Assembly: GCF_006874705.1 (NCBI RefSeq)
Contig: NZ_CP035382.1
Span: 2,852,001 to 2,916,000 of the forward strand
Reading direction: 5' to 3'
DNA length: 64,000 nucleotides
From: Leclercia adecarboxylata
GTDB lineage: Bacteria; Pseudomonadota; Gammaproteobacteria; Enterobacterales; Enterobacteriaceae
Part shown: positions 47,763 to 60,609 of the stretch, in pieces
Layout: each line of letters starts with the position of its first letter
How positions within the stretch are numbered: position 1 is the first letter of the stretch
Translations under genes and position numbers: made by a program
Notes under the pieces: generated by a model
Databases searched by the model: none
Seen by the model: only the letters and a program-made list of their open reading frames with translations
What the model was told of the DNA's origin: nothing

Positions 47763-50117
47763 ATGAATCCTGAGCGTTCTGAACGCATTGAAATCCCCGT
47801 ATTGCCGTTGCGCGATGTGGTGGTTTATCCGCACATGGTCATACCCTTATTTGTAGGGCGGGAAAAATCTATCCGTTGCCTTGAAGCCGCCATGGATCAT
47901 GATAAAAAAATCATGCTGGTTGCGCAGAAAGAAGCATCAACGGATGAGCCGGGTGTAAACGATCTTTTCACCGTCGGGACCGTGGCCTCTATTTTACAAA
48001 TGCTGAAGCTGCCTGATGGCACCGTGAAGGTGCTGGTCGAGGGGCTGCAGCGTGCGCGTATTACCACGCTATCTGATGATGGCGAACACTTCGCAGCAAA
48101 AGCCGAATACCTGGACTCGCCTCAGCTTGACGAGCGTGAGCAGGAGGTGCTGGTTCGCACCGCAATCAGTCAGTTTGAAGGCTATATCAAGCTGAACAAA
48201 AAAATCCCACCAGAAGTGCTGACGTCGCTGAACAGCATCGACGATCCTGCACGTCTGGCTGATACCATCGCAGCGCACATGCCGCTGAAGCTGGCTGACA
48301 AACAGTCCGTGCTGGAGATGTCCGACGTTAACGAGCGTCTGGAATATTTGATGGCGATGATGGAGTCTGAAATCGATCTGCTGCAGGTTGAGAAGCGCAT
48401 TCGCAACCGCGTGAAAAAGCAGATGGAGAAATCTCAGCGTGAGTACTATCTGAACGAGCAGATGAAGGCCATTCAGAAAGAGCTCGGTGAGATGGATGAC
48501 GCACCGGACGAAAACGAAGCGCTGAAGCGTAAGATCGACGCGGCGAAAATGCCGAAAGAGGCAAAAGAGAAGGCCGAAGCAGAGCTGCAGAAGCTGAAAA
48601 TGATGTCTCCGATGTCAGCGGAAGCGACGGTTGTACGCGGCTATATCGAGTGGATGGTTCAGGTTCCATGGAACGCCCGCAGCAAGGTCAAAAAAGACCT
48701 GCGTCAGGCCCAGGAGATCCTGGATACCGACCACTACGGTCTGGAGCGCGTCAAAGACCGTATCCTCGAGTATCTCGCGGTTCAAAGCCGTGTTAACAAG
48801 CTCAAGGGCCCAATTCTGTGCCTGGTGGGGCCGCCGGGGGTGGGTAAAACCTCCCTGGGCCAGTCCATTGCTAAAGCGACCGGACGTAAGTACATCCGTA
48901 TGGCGCTGGGCGGCGTGCGTGACGAAGCGGAAATCCGCGGTCACCGTCGAACCTATATCGGTTCAATGCCGGGCAAACTGATCCAGAAAATGGCAAAAGT
49001 GGGGGTTAAAAACCCGCTGTTCCTGCTGGATGAGATCGACAAAATGTCCTCCGATATGCGTGGCGATCCGGCTTCAGCCCTGCTGGAAGTGCTGGATCCT
49101 GAGCAGAACGTGGCGTTCAGCGATCACTACCTGGAAGTGGACTACGATCTGAGCGATGTGATGTTCGTGGCGACCTCCAACTCCATGAATATCCCGGCCC
49201 CGCTGCTGGATCGTATGGAGGTGATCCGGCTTTCTGGCTACACCGAAGACGAAAAACTGAACATTGCCCGCCGTCACCTGCTGTCGAAGCAGATTGAACG
49301 TAACGCCCTGAAAGAGAGCGAATTGACCGTTGATGACAGCGCGATTATCGGCATTATTCGTTACTACACCCGTGAAGCGGGCGTGCGTAGCCTGGAGCGT
49401 GAAATCTCCAAGCTGTGTCGTAAGGCGGTGAAACAGCTGCTGCTCGACAAGACGTTGAAGCACATTGTGATTAATGGCGACAACCTGCACGAATACCTGG
49501 GTGTTCAGCGTTACGACTATGGCCGTGCGGACAGCGAAAACCGCGTCGGTCAGGTGACCGGTCTGGCGTGGACGGAAGTGGGCGGCGATCTGCTGACCAT
49601 CGAAACCGCCTGTGTGCCGGGTAAAGGTAAGCTGACCTACACCGGCTCGCTGGGTGAAGTGATGCAGGAGTCCATTCAGGCTGCGCTGACCGTGGTGCGC
49701 GCGCGTGCGGAAAAACTGGGTATTAATCCGGACTTTTACGAAAAACGCGACATTCACGTTCACGTGCCGGAAGGGGCAACGCCGAAAGATGGCCCGAGCG
49801 CGGGTATCGCAATGTGTAGCGCCCTGGTGTCCTGCCTGACCGGCAACCCGGTGCGTGCTGATGTGGCGATGACCGGCGAAATCACCCTGCGTGGCCAGGT
49901 TCTGCCGATTGGCGGCTTGAAAGAAAAACTGCTGGCAGCTCACCGCGGCGGCATTAAAACGGTCCTGATCCCGTATGAAAACAAGCGCGATCTGGAAGAG
50001 ATTCCGGATAACGTTATCGCCGATCTGGATATCCATCCGGTGAAACGTATTGAGGAAGTTCTGACCCTTGCACTGCAGAACGAGCCTTACGGAATGCAGG
50101 TTGTAACCGCAAAATAG
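47763..50117 (+). CDS. lon: Lon, ATP-dependent protease
   Basis: Homohexameric AAA+ serine protease (784 aa) degrading misfolded and regulatory proteins. The LonN substrate domain covers about 1-200 and a coiled segment 200-310. Walker A is GPPGVGKTS near 356-364 and Walker B is LFLLDEIDKM. The peptidase has Ser679 in KDGPSAGIAM and Lys722 in GGLKEKLLAAHRGG. Same length as E. coli Lon. The start follows AGAGAGAGCTCT; hupB follows after 210 bp. Confidence 0.99.
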   Translation: MNPERSERIEIPVLPLRDVVVYPHMVIPLFVGREKSIRCLEAAMDHDKKIMLVAQKEASTDEPGVNDLFTVGTVASILQMLKLPDGTVKVLVEGLQRARITTLSDDGEHFAAKAEYLDSPQLDEREQEVLVRTAISQFEGYIKLNKKIPPEVLTSLNSIDDPARLADTIAAHMPLKLADKQSVLEMSDVNERLEYLMAMMESEIDLLQVEKRIRNRVKKQMEKSQREYYLNEQMKAIQKELGEMDDAPDENEALKRKIDAAKMPKEAKEKAEAELQKLKMMSPMSAEATVVRGYIEWMVQVPWNARSKVKKDLRQAQEILDTDHYGLERVKDRILEYLAVQSRVNKLKGPILCLVGPPGVGKTSLGQSIAKATGRKYIRMALGGVRDEAEIRGHRRTYIGSMPGKLIQKMAKVGVKNPLFLLDEIDKMSSDMRGDPASALLEVLDPEQNVAFSDHYLEVDYDLSDVMFVATSNSMNIPAPLLDRMEVIRLSGYTEDEKLNIARRHLLSKQIERNALKESELTVDDSAIIGIIRYYTREAGVRSLEREISKLCRKAVKQLLLDKTLKHIVINGDNLHEYLGVQRYDYGRADSENRVGQVTGLAWTEVGGDLLTIETACVPGKGKLTYTGSLGEVMQESIQAALTVVRARAEKLGINPDFYEKRDIHVHVPEGATPKDGPSAGIAMCSALVSCLTGNPVRADVAMTGEITLRGQVLPIGGLKEKLLAAHRGGIKTVLIPYENKRDLEEIPDNVIADLDIHPVKRIEEVLTLALQNEPYGMQVVTAK

Positions 50118-50148
50118 TGACCTCGCGCAAAGAGCGTCAATAAAAACA

Positions 50149-50187
50149 AGGCTGGTGAGCGATTTCGGGCTTGCCAGCCTTTTTTTG
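50149..50187 (+). terminator. Rho-independent terminator after lon
   Basis: AAGGCTGG / CCAGCCTT stem with an extended imperfect interior and a seven-T run. Confidence 0.88.
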
Positions 50188-50327
50188 TATAGCTAATTTA
50201 GATTGCTGATTGGGCCAGCCATCAACAACGGGTGTTGTAAGGTCATGGCAGGCCTGATATAACTGCTGCGCGGTCGCGTTTTGAAGGATTCAGGCGCGAT
50301 ATAAATTATAAAGAGAGGAAGAGAAGA

Positions 50328-50600
50328 GTGAATAAATCTCAACTGATTGACAAAATTGCTGCGGGTGCTGATATCTCCAAAGCTGCGGCTGGACGTGCGT
50401 TAGATGCTTTGATTGCTTCTGTTACCGAATCTCTGCAGGCTGGGGACGACGTGGCGCTGGTAGGTTTTGGTACTTTTGCTGTTAAAGAGCGTGCTGCCCG
50501 TACTGGCCGCAACCCTCAGACCGGTAAAGAGATCACCATCGCTGCTGCTAAAGTTCCGGGCTTCCGCGCCGGCAAAGCGCTGAAAGACGCAGTAAACTGA
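50328..50600 (+). CDS. hupB: HU-beta, nucleoid protein
   Basis: DNA-bending histone-like protein (90 aa). GTG start behind AGAGAGGAAGAG. The family signature [21 protein letters not shown] forms the DNA-binding arm (outlined here, residues about 46-66). Compared with E. coli HupB it differs at a few surface positions (for example LQAG for LKEG). Its own terminator follows. Confidence 0.98.
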   Translation: MNKSQLIDKIAAGADISKAAAGRALDALIASVTESLQAGDDVALVGFGTFAVKERAARTGRNPQTGKEITIAAAKVPGFRAGKALKDAVN

Positions 50601-50633
50601 TCGCTTTCTTACGTCAGGGAAGTCGAAAAGTAC

Positions 50634-50664
50634 AAGGGCGCATCATTTGATGTGCCTTTTTTGT
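50634..50664 (+). terminator. Rho-independent terminator after hupB
   Basis: AAGGGCGCATCA pairs with TGATGTGCCTTT (one wobble) and runs into six T residues. Confidence 0.85.
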
Positions 50665-50811
50665 TTGTCCAGGCCTGATTTATGTGAGTTTATGCGAGTT
50701 GTGGGCTGACAATCGCCCCGGTTTCTTGTCACAATACGTCTTTACGCGCTGCGGTCAGGATTTCCGCCAGCGTCAGGTCACCAGTCACCTACAGCGGAGT
50801 GTGGTTACACC

Positions 50812-53200
<2,389 letters not shown>

Positions 53201-53233
53201 TCACTTGCACAGTGGCAAAAATTTGCCAGGATA

Positions 53234-53259
53234 AAGAGGTCATACCAGTTATGACCTCT
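53234..53259 (+). promoter_or_regulatory. FadR-like operator within a longer palindrome before fadM
   Basis: Positions 53234-53250 match the FadR consensus (AANTGGTCNGACCAGTT-like) at about 14 of 17 bases, ending ACCAGTT. The same stretch is part of a perfect inverted repeat with 10-bp arms, AGAGGTCATA (53235-53244) and TATGACCTCT (53250-53259). E. coli fadM is repressed by FadR. Confidence 0.65.
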
Positions 53260-53296
53260 GAATCTTATAAATAACAACTCTTAAGGCTATTGCGCT

Positions 53297-53695
53297 ATGC
53301 AGACTCAAATCAAAGTACGCGGCTACCACCTCGATGTTTATCAACACGTTAATAACGCACGTTATCTGGAGTTTCTCGAAGAGGCGCGCTGGGACGGGCT
53401 GGAAAACAGCGAAAGTTTTCAGTGGATGACCGAGCGGCGTATCGCCTTTGTGGTGGCGAACATTAACATTAACTATCGCCGTCCCGCAGTCCTCAGCGAT
53501 CTCCTCACCGTCATCAGCCAGCTACAACAGCTGAACGGTAAAAGTGGAGTGTTGAGTCAGGTAGTAACTCTCGAGCCGGAAGGGCAGGTGGTGGCAGATG
53601 CGTTAATTACCTTTGTCTGCATTGATCTAAAAACGCAAAAAGCGCTGCCGCTGGAAGGAGAGTTACGTGAGAAGCTGGAGCTGTTAATCAAATAA
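53297..53695 (+). CDS. fadM: FadM, long-chain acyl-CoA thioesterase III
   Basis: Hot-dog fold thioesterase (132 aa) that hydrolyses long-chain acyl-CoA, including conjugated intermediates of oleate breakdown. The 4HBT-type motif DVYQHVNNARYLEFLEEARW holds the catalytic Asp and the substrate-binding residues (outlined, residues about 13-32). Same length as E. coli FadM (YbaW). Controlled by the FadR-like site upstream; converges on queC. Confidence 0.97.
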   Translation: MQTQIKVRGYHLDVYQHVNNARYLEFLEEARWDGLENSESFQWMTERRIAFVVANININYRRPAVLSDLLTVISQLQQLNGKSGVLSQVVTLEPEGQVVADALITFVCIDLKTQKALPLEGELREKLELLIK

Positions 53696-53707
53696 CGCCG
53701 CTTCTGA

Positions 53708-53737
53708 TGCCGGGTGAAGCGGAGACTTCCCCCGGCA
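53708..53737. repeat. REP-like palindrome between fadM and queC
   Basis: TGCCGGGTGAAGC and GACTTCCCCCGGCA form an imperfect palindrome 12 bp past the fadM stop. Its arms resemble the other REP units but its centre is different, so it may be a decayed REP or a terminator. Confidence 0.6.
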
Positions 53738-53749
53738 GACTGGCCCGGA

Positions 53750-54445
53750 TCAGTTAAGACCGGTTTTCTTTTTCAGGGCTGCCATCACTCCGGCTTTATC
53801 GGCCAGATAGTGGTTCAGACCGTTGGCACGCAGGTTACAGGCAGCGCACTGGCCACAGCCATCGCCCTGAATGCCGTTGTAGCAGGTCAGCGTTTCGTTA
53901 CGTATCAGCTCCAGCTTGCCCCAGTAATCGGCCAGCGCCCAGGTCTCGGCTTTATCGAGCCACATCAGCGGCGTTTCGAAGCGGATATCTTTGGCCATCC
54001 CCAGATTCACGGCATGGTTAAGGGCTTTCACAAACTCGTCGCGGCAGTCCGGGTAACCGGAGAAGTCGGTTTCGCACACGCCGGTAATGATCGCCTCGGC
54101 TTTCACCTGGTAAGCGTAGATGGCAGTCAGGGTCAGGAAGAGAATATTACGTCCCGGCACGAAGGTATTCGGGATCCCCTCGGCATCCGGTTCGTAATCC
54201 GGCACCGGAATGCTGTCGCGGGTGAGGCTGCTCACCGCCAGTTCGTTGAGCAGGGTGACATCCAGAACCTTATGCGCCCGTGCACCGAGTTTCACCGCCA
54301 GTTTCTGCGCGACCTCAATTTCTTCGCTATGGCGCTGACCATAGTCAAAAGTCACACAGTGGACTTCATCATATTGCTGCAGAGCCTGAACCAGACAGGT
54401 CGTGGAGTCCTGACCTCCACTGAACACGACAACGGCACGTTTCAT
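53750..54445 (-). CDS. queC: QueC, 7-cyano-7-deazaguanine synthase
   Basis: ATP-dependent conversion of carboxydeazaguanine to preQ0 in queuosine synthesis (231 aa). PP-loop motif [10 protein letters not shown] is at residues 8-17 and the four-cysteine zinc site near the C-terminus is [20 protein letters not shown]. Start MKRAVVVFS was chosen over one four codons upstream. It supplies the precursor later used by Tgt and QueA, encoded 39 kb away. Confidence 0.98.
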   Translation of the reverse strand: MKRAVVVFSGGQDSTTCLVQALQQYDEVHCVTFDYGQRHSEEIEVAQKLAVKLGARAHKVLDVTLLNELAVSSLTRDSIPVPDYEPDAEGIPNTFVPGRNILFLTLTAIYAYQVKAEAIITGVCETDFSGYPDCRDEFVKALNHAVNLGMAKDIRFETPLMWLDKAETWALADYWGKLELIRNETLTCYNGIQGDGCGQCAACNLRANGLNHYLADKAGVMAALKKKTGLN

Positions 54446-54511
54446 AAATCTTCCCAACTTGGACGGTTAAAAACCTATGGTAACGTCTGCCCGTGGCGGC
54501 GACCAGCTTCT

Positions 54512-56212
54512 TCACGTTTTCGGGGCCGGTAGCCAGGCCTCGGTAAAATCAAACCAGCCGCGCGGATTCAGGCGGATGCCGTTTACCCCCGGCGGGGCGC
54601 TGATTTGATACTGGTAGTTGAACAGCGGCGTCAGGACGGCACGCTCCATCAATTGGGAGAACACCTCTTTTAACGCCAGATGGCGCGCTGCGGCGTCGGG
54701 CAGAACCTGAACCGCATCCAGGGTTGCCATCAGATGCGCAAACTGCGGGGCGCTGAGCAGGTGCGGCCAGAGAGTATCGCAGCGCAACCACTGCTCCAGG
54801 GTATATTCCGGGGCCTCGCCAATCAACCTGTCGCCCATCATGATATCGGCATCCGGCAGGGCAGTGCAGCCATCCCAGGTTTTCGCGTCATGAAAAATCA
54901 CCGTCAGCTGACAGCCTTCATGGGCCAGATAGCGTTTAAGCTGCTCCGCCATGGTGTGTAACTCCACCGGCAGGTGGTAAATCAGGGTGAGCGCCCTCGG
55001 CAGAGCGGTGGTGTTCGCCTGCGGCCACTGTGGGATTGACCAGCCCGGCAGCAACTCCTGGGTTGGGGTAATGAGATTCTCGTCCAGCGGCAGCGTATGC
55101 AGCAGCGAGGTGTGATGAATGATGTCGATCAGCCTGCGGGCCTGCACCTCGCTTAACCGACCGCTCTGCTTCAGCGTGAGATAACAAAAGCCGAGGCTGA
55201 TGCTGTTACTGACCAGCCGCAAACTGGCAAGCTCCTCCGGTTCGCCAATGGCGATCTGCACCGGATGACGGCAGCTGGTGCCTAAATCCTGGGCAAAAAG
55301 CTGGGGAGTGATCCAGTATTCAATCGCTTTCAGCAGCGGATGTCCCAGATGATATTGCTCGTGGCTTTCCAGCCGGACCAGATCCGCATCGAAGATCGCC
55401 AGCCGGAACGGCCCGCTCCCCGTCAGAGGCTGTTCAGGGTGGGCAAGACGGCTACAGTAGCTTGCCAGGCGATGCGCCAGCCAGTGATCCGGCTGATGTA
55501 ACACGAAGGTCAGGCACTGGGGGGGGGTCACCTCAATCTGTTTGATGCTGTTAAACAGTTTACGCAGCGCGGGCAGGGTGAGCAGTCGTGCCAGCTGGCT
55601 CTGTAGCTGGGCCGCCTCGACTTTGTCACCGTTATGCCAGTGCAGCGTGGAGCGAATGTAGAAGTGCCAGCGTAATCCATCAGCGGCGATCTCCCAGTGA
55701 TGTGCCAGGTCGCCCCCCGGCTCGCTGCTGGTGTCGTTGAACCGCGTCAGGCCGGAAAAGATCTGCCCGACCAGATGCTGCTCGGCACGTCCGGGTAAAA
55801 AGCCCGGATGGAGCGGATCGAGTGGCCGGTAATAGGGAATGCGTAACGTCGGGGTGTTGTTCTGCCACTGCCCACCGAGAAAAGGATGCAGGAGGGCGCG
55901 CAGCGCCTGGGGTGCCAGCTGGGCCAGCTCCAGGGCATTGTGCTGCTGGCCGTTTTTCAGCGCCTGTTCCATCATCGTATTGCGCAATGATTCCGGCGTG
56001 ACGTGAAAGCGCAGCTCGCCGCGCTTACCGCGCCCGGACTGGGCCTGCCAGCTTAGCCAGCCCGCCTCCTGGGCCTGACGCAAGAGCGTACGCACGTGTC
56101 GTTCACTGCAAAAACAGCGGCTGGCCAGTTCAGCCACGCTCACCTGCTGTGGCGCACCGGCTGAGGGTTGCCACAGCCGTTGGTACTGATTAAGTCGATT
56201 GAGCTGGCGCAT
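54512..56212 (-). CDS. ybaE: YbaE, SgrR-like regulator with solute-binding domain
   Basis: Predicted transcription factor (566 aa, E. coli length). An N-terminal SgrR-type winged helix domain (about 1-115) has [32 protein letters not shown] large domain like periplasmic oligopeptide-binding proteins (SBP_bac_5, about 160-560) has [21 protein letters not shown] and FFTD-like [14 protein letters not shown] segment near the end. No signal peptide, so it should bind a small ligand in the cytoplasm. Ligand and targets are unknown. Divergent from cof. Confidence 0.9.
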   Translation of the reverse strand: MRQLNRLNQYQRLWQPSAGAPQQVSVAELASRCFCSERHVRTLLRQAQEAGWLSWQAQSGRGKRGELRFHVTPESLRNTMMEQALKNGQQHNALELAQLAPQALRALLHPFLGGQWQNNTPTLRIPYYRPLDPLHPGFLPGRAEQHLVGQIFSGLTRFNDTSSEPGGDLAHHWEIAADGLRWHFYIRSTLHWHNGDKVEAAQLQSQLARLLTLPALRKLFNSIKQIEVTPPQCLTFVLHQPDHWLAHRLASYCSRLAHPEQPLTGSGPFRLAIFDADLVRLESHEQYHLGHPLLKAIEYWITPQLFAQDLGTSCRHPVQIAIGEPEELASLRLVSNSISLGFCYLTLKQSGRLSEVQARRLIDIIHHTSLLHTLPLDENLITPTQELLPGWSIPQWPQANTTALPRALTLIYHLPVELHTMAEQLKRYLAHEGCQLTVIFHDAKTWDGCTALPDADIMMGDRLIGEAPEYTLEQWLRCDTLWPHLLSAPQFAHLMATLDAVQVLPDAAARHLALKEVFSQLMERAVLTPLFNYQYQISAPPGVNGIRLNPRGWFDFTEAWLPAPKT

Positions 56213-56314
56213 AGGAAACCCGGAACAATAATTTTTATCTATTCAGTATTACTTCCGTATATATCACGCAATACTGATGCACAAGTTAACCCCCTCACAT
56301 TTTTCGGAGTTCCC

Positions 56315-57133
56315 ATGGCGCGGCTGGCTGCATTTGATATGGACGGCACCTTGTTAATGCCGGACCACCGTTTAGGCGACAAGACGCTGAGCGTGCTTAA
56401 GCGGCTGCACGAGCGCGACATTACGCTCACCTTTGCCACGGGCCGACATGTGCTGGAGATGCGCCACCTGATGGGCGCGCTCTGCCTTGATGCCTTTTTG
56501 ATTACCGGCAACGGGACGCGCATTCACTCTCTGGAGGGGGAGGTGCTCTATCGTCAGGATCTGGCCCCGGATGTAGCGGAGCAGGTGCTGCACACCACCT
56601 GGGATACCCAGGCCAGCATTCACGTGTTTAACGACACCGGCTGGCTGACCGGAAAGGAAATCCCGGCACTGCTGGAGGCGCACGTCTACAGCGGCTTCCA
56701 GTATCAGCTGACCGATCTGCGCCGTATTCCGGCCCATGCGGTGACCAAAATCTGTTTTTGTGGCGATCACGACGATCTGTGCCGCCTGCGCATCCAGCTT
56801 AACGAGGCGTTGGGGAGTCGCGCGCATCTCACCTTCTCGGCGATCGATTGTCTGGAAGTGCTGCCGGTCGGGTGCAACAAAGGTTCTGCCCTGGCGGTGC
56901 TGAGCGATCATCTTGGCTTAACGTTGCAGGAGTGTATGGCGTTTGGCGATGCGATGAACGATCGCGAGATGCTGGGCAGCGTGGGCCGCGGCCTGATTAT
57001 GGGCAATGCGATGCCACAACTGATCGCTGAGCTCTCGCATTTACCGGTTATCGGACACTGCCGCAACGAGGCCGTGTCCCATTTCTTAACCCATTGGCTG
57101 GATACACCTGATCTTCCTTATTCCCCCGAATAG
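56315..57133 (+). CDS. cof: Cof, HAD-like phosphatase (HMP-PP hydrolase)
   Basis: Cof-type HAD phosphatase (272 aa) that in E. coli hydrolyses the thiamine precursor HMP-PP and other phosphates such as pyridoxal phosphate. Motif [10 protein letters not shown] (nucleophile Asp8, Asp10), motif II FATGRH, and motifs [13 protein letters not shown] and [13 protein letters not shown] are all intact. The start at MARLAAF was chosen behind CGGAG; an in-frame extension of 49 codons covers the promoter. Converges on cdsH. Confidence 0.96.
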   Translation: MARLAAFDMDGTLLMPDHRLGDKTLSVLKRLHERDITLTFATGRHVLEMRHLMGALCLDAFLITGNGTRIHSLEGEVLYRQDLAPDVAEQVLHTTWDTQASIHVFNDTGWLTGKEIPALLEAHVYSGFQYQLTDLRRIPAHAVTKICFCGDHDDLCRLRIQLNEALGSRAHLTFSAIDCLEVLPVGCNKGSALAVLSDHLGLTLQECMAFGDAMNDREMLGSVGRGLIMGNAMPQLIAELSHLPVIGHCRNEAVSHFLTHWLDTPDLPYSPE

Positions 57134-57148
57134 TGAGACCCTTCCAGC

Positions 57149-57176
57149 AAGCCAGACGAGAGTCTGGCTTTTTTTA
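57149..57176. terminator. Bidirectional terminator between cof and cdsH
   Basis: Stem AAGCCAGAC / GTCTGGCTT with a GAGA loop and T run; it ends on the cdsH stop codon. Confidence 0.85.
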
Positions 57177-58220
57177 TTTTACCAGCCGGGTAATCTCCGC
57201 CAGCCACGGCGTCACGTCGCCAATGTTGGTCTGCACCCACTCTGCGTTGTAGTAGGTATCCAGATAGCGCTCGCCGCTGTCGCATAACAGCGTAACGATG
57301 GAGCCGGTTTGTCTTGCCTCCCGCATCCGCGCGGCCAGCTGCAACGCACCCCACATATTGGTCCCGGTAGAGGCCCCAACCTTCCGGCCAAGCTGCGTTT
57401 CCAGCCAGTGGGCGGTGGCGACGCTGGCGGCATCCGGCACGCGGAGCATCTCGTCCACTACGTCAGGGATAAACGACGGCTCGACGCGCGGGCGGCCAAT
57501 CCCTTCGATTTTGCTGCCCACCGGGCTGCGCAGGGCAGGGTCGCGCTGCTGCCAGTAATCGAGAAACACCGAGTTCTGCGGATCCACCACCATCAGGCGG
57601 GTATCGTAGCCCTGGCAACGAATATAGCGGCCAATGGTGGCCGAGGTGCCGCCGGTCCCGGCGCTCATCACGATATGGGCCGGCACCGGATGAGGCTCGT
57701 TTTGCATCTGGCGGAAAATACTGTCGGCAATGTTGTTATTGCCGCGCCAGTCCGTTGCCCGCTCCGCATAAGTAAACTGATCCATATAGTGACCGTTCAG
57801 CTCCCGGGCCAGCATCTCTGAGGCGGCATAAATTTCGCAGGCGCTTTCAACAAAGTGGCAGCGGCCGCCGTAAAATTCGATCTGTTCGATTTTGCGTTTT
57901 GCCGTACAGGAAGGCATAACGGCGATAAACGGCAGGCCGAGCAGGCGGGCAAACCAGGCTTCCGAGACGGCAGTGGACCCCGAAGAGGATTCGATGATTG
58001 TCGAGTCTTCTTTGATCCATCCATTACATAGCCCGTAAATGAACAACGAGCGTGCCAGACGGTGCTTCAGGCTGCCGGTCGGGTGGGTGCTTTCGTCTTT
58101 CAGATAGAGCTGAATACCGGCAAAACCCGGCAGGGTCAGGCGAATGAGGTGTGTGTCCGCCGATCGCTGATAATCGGCGTTAATTTCACTGATGGCGTTT
58201 TTAACCCAGGCGCTATTCAT
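57174..58220 (-). CDS. cdsH: CdsH-type L-cysteine desulfhydrase, PLP-dependent
   Basis: Fold-type II PLP enzyme (348 aa) of the cysteine synthase/CBS family. The PLP Lys52 is in HPTGSLKHR, the Asn-loop equivalent is [11 protein letters not shown] and the phosphate-binding loop is [14 protein letters not shown]. It matches the Salmonella CdsH (STM0458) type, shown to degrade cysteine to sulfide, pyruvate and ammonia under control of the neighbouring Lrp-like regulator. E. coli K-12 lacks it at this place. Divergent from decR with 115 bp between starts, the expected layout for an inducible cysteine-detoxification pair. Specific activity is inferred. Confidence 0.85.
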   Translation of the reverse strand: MNSAWVKNAISEINADYQRSADTHLIRLTLPGFAGIQLYLKDESTHPTGSLKHRLARSLFIYGLCNGWIKEDSTIIESSSGSTAVSEAWFARLLGLPFIAVMPSCTAKRKIEQIEFYGGRCHFVESACEIYAASEMLARELNGHYMDQFTYAERATDWRGNNNIADSIFRQMQNEPHPVPAHIVMSAGTGGTSATIGRYIRCQGYDTRLMVVDPQNSVFLDYWQQRDPALRSPVGSKIEGIGRPRVEPSFIPDVVDEMLRVPDAASVATAHWLETQLGRKVGASTGTNMWGALQLAARMREARQTGSIVTLLCDSGERYLDTYYNAEWVQTNIGDVTPWLAEITRLVK

Positions 58221-58335
58221 CTCGGTAATCCGTTTGTCATTTTGTGCCCAGCATAGCGAAAAGCACAGAAAAAATTGTTGCTATCTGGCCTTTAAAATAG
58301 AATGTAAGGAGAAAAATTTTCTCTGGAGGATGGAT

Positions 58336-58794
58336 ATGCTAGATAAAATTGACCGTAAGCTGCTGTCCTTACTGCAAAGCGACTGCACCCTCTCTTTGCA
58401 GGCGCTGGCGGATGCCGTTAATCTGACCACCACGCCCTGCTGGAAACGCCTTAAGCGACTTGAAGACGAAGGCATCCTGCTGGGACGCGTGGCGCTGCTC
58501 GATCCTGAAAAACTGGGGCTTGGACTGACCGCGTTTGTTCTGATAAAAACGCAGCACCACAGCAGCGACTGGTACTGCGGATTCGTCAGCGTAGTATCGG
58601 AGATGCCGGAAGTGCTGGGCTTCTGGCGGATGGCGGGCGAATACGACTACCTGATGCGCGTTCAGGTGGCGGACATGAAACGCTATGATGATTTCTATAA
58701 ACGGCTGGTCAACAGCGTGCCAGGTCTGTCGAATGTCACCTCCAGCTTTGCGATGGAACAGATAAAATACACCACCGCCTTACCCATTGAATAA
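58336..58794 (+). CDS. decR: DecR (YbaO), Lrp/AsnC-type cysteine-responsive regulator
   Basis: Lrp-family regulator (152 aa, E. coli length). N-terminal helix-turn-helix [28 protein letters not shown] is at about 15-45 and the RAM ligand-binding domain runs from about 65 to 150 ([29 protein letters not shown]). In E. coli it activates cysteine detoxification (cyuPA); here it probably also controls cdsH. ATG at 58336 behind GGAGG chosen; an ATG two codons upstream overlaps the ribosome site. Confidence 0.95.
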   Translation: MLDKIDRKLLSLLQSDCTLSLQALADAVNLTTTPCWKRLKRLEDEGILLGRVALLDPEKLGLGLTAFVLIKTQHHSSDWYCGFVSVVSEMPEVLGFWRMAGEYDYLMRVQVADMKRYDDFYKRLVNSVPGLSNVTSSFAMEQIKYTTALPIE

Positions 58795-58836
58795 CTTCCC
58801 GGCCCTGCCGGAATACGATCCTCAGGAAAAGACCGC

Positions 58837-60609
58837 GTGCGATTATTTGCTCAGTTAAGCTGGTACTTCCGCCGGGAGTGGCAACGCTATCTCGGTGCAG
58901 TGGCCCTGCTTATTATCATTGCCGTTCTGCAGCTCATCCCGCCGAAAGTGGTGGGCTATGTCGTGGATGGCGTAACGGAACAGCATTACACCACCGCACG
59001 GGTGATGATGTGGATCGGCACCCTGGTGCTGACGGCGGTAGTGGTCTATCTGCTGCGCTATGTCTGGCGCGTGCTGCTGTTCGGGGCCTCCTACCAGCTG
59101 GCGGTGGAACTGCGGGAGGATTTTTACCGCCAGCTCAGCCGCCAGCATCCGGAATTTTATCTGCGCCACCGCACCGGGGACCTGATCGCCCGCGCCACTA
59201 ACGATGTGGACCGCGTGGTCTTTGCCGCCGGGGAGGGCGTACTGACCCTGGTGGACTCGCTGGTGATGGGCTGCGCAGTGCTGATTGTGATGTCCACGCA
59301 GATCAGCTGGCAGCTGACGCTGCTGGCCCTGTTGCCAATGCCCATTATGGCGCTGGCGATCAAACGCTACGGCGACCAGCTGCATGAACGCTTCAAGCTG
59401 GCGCAGGCGGCCTTCTCCTCACTCAACGACCGTACCCAGGAGAGCCTGACCAGTATCCGGATGATCAAAGCCTTCGGCCTGGAAGATCGCCAGTCGGCGC
59501 TGTTTGCCGCCGATGCCGCGGATACCGGGGCTAAAAACCTGCGCGTCGCCCGCATCGACGCCCGCTTTGATCCGACGATCTATATCGCCATTGGCACCGC
59601 CAACCTGCTGGCGATTGGCGGTGGCAGCTGGATGGTGATTAACGGTTCGCTGACCCTCGGCCAGCTGACCAGCTTTGCCATGTATCTGGGGCTGATGATC
59701 TGGCCGATGCTGGCCCTGGCCTGGATGTTTAATATCGTCGAGCGCGGCAGCGCGGCCTACAGCCGGATCCGCGCTATGCTTGCCGAAGCGCCAGTGGTCA
59801 ACGATGGCAGCGAACGTGTGCCGGAGGGACGCGGCGAGCTGAAGGTTGCTATCCGCGCCTTTAGCTACCCGCACACGGAGCAGGCGACGCTCGAAAACGT
59901 CAGCTTCAGGCTGCAACCCGGACAGATGCTGGGCATCTGTGGCCCAACGGGCGCCGGAAAAAGCACTATCCTGTCGCTGATCCAGCGCCACTTTGATATT
60001 GACCAGGGCGAGATCCGTTTCCACGACATCCCGCTGCCGCAGCTGCAGCTGGATAGCTGGCGCAGCCGGCTGGCGGTAGTGAGCCAGACGCCGTTCCTCT
60101 TCTCCGACACTGTCGCCAACAATATTGCGCTGGGTTGCCCGCAGGCGACCCGGGAAGCGATCGAGCACGTCGCCCGTCTCGCCAGCGTGCATGAGGATAT
60201 TCTGCGCCTGCCCCAGGGCTATGAAACCGAAGTGGGCGAGCGCGGCGTGATGCTCTCGGGCGGGCAGAAACAGCGTATCTCCATTGCCCGCGCGCTGCTG
60301 CTCAATGCCGAGATCCTGATCCTCGACGATGCCCTTTCCGCCGTCGACGGCCGCACCGAACATCAGATCCTGCATAACCTGCGCCAGTGGGGGGAAGGGC
60401 GTACGGTAATTATCAGCGCCCATCGTCTGTCGGCCCTGACCGAGGCGAGTGAGATTCTGGTGATGCAGCACGGGCATATTGCCCAGCGCGGGCAGCATGA
60501 ACAGCTGGCGGACCAGCCGGGATGGTATCGCGATATGTATCGCTATCAACAACTGGAAGCGGCGCTGGATGACGTGCCGGACATGAACGAGGAGGCCGCC
60601 GATGCGTAG
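58837..60609 (+). CDS. mdlA: MdlA, half-size ABC exporter
   Basis: Half transporter (590 aa) with an N-terminal six-helix exporter domain (about 15-300) and a C-terminal ATPase. Walker [10 protein letters not shown], signature [15 protein letters not shown], Walker [10 protein letters not shown] and the SAHRL switch His are present. Expected to pair with MdlB; substrate unknown (multidrug-type by family). GTG start at 58837; mdlB begins 8 bp before its end. Confidence 0.96.
   Translation: MRLFAQLSWYFRREWQRYLGAVALLIIIAVLQLIPPKVVGYVVDGVTEQHYTTARVMMWIGTLVLTAVVVYLLRYVWRVLLFGASYQLAVELREDFYRQLSRQHPEFYLRHRTGDLIARATNDVDRVVFAAGEGVLTLVDSLVMGCAVLIVMSTQISWQLTLLALLPMPIMALAIKRYGDQLHERFKLAQAAFSSLNDRTQESLTSIRMIKAFGLEDRQSALFAADAADTGAKNLRVARIDARFDPTIYIAIGTANLLAIGGGSWMVINGSLTLGQLTSFAMYLGLMIWPMLALAWMFNIVERGSAAYSRIRAMLAEAPVVNDGSERVPEGRGELKVAIRAFSYPHTEQATLENVSFRLQPGQMLGICGPTGAGKSTILSLIQRHFDIDQGEIRFHDIPLPQLQLDSWRSRLAVVSQTPFLFSDTVANNIALGCPQATREAIEHVARLASVHEDILRLPQGYETEVGERGVMLSGGQKQRISIARALLLNAEILILDDALSAVDGRTEHQILHNLRQWGEGRTVIISAHRLSALTEASEILVMQHGHIAQRGQHEQLADQPGWYRDMYRYQQLEAALDDVPDMNEEAADA

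Noticed and set aside
56168..56314. A 49-residue N-terminal extension of Cof
   Set aside because: It crosses the ybaE start region and the cof promoter; E. coli Cof begins at [11 protein letters not shown].
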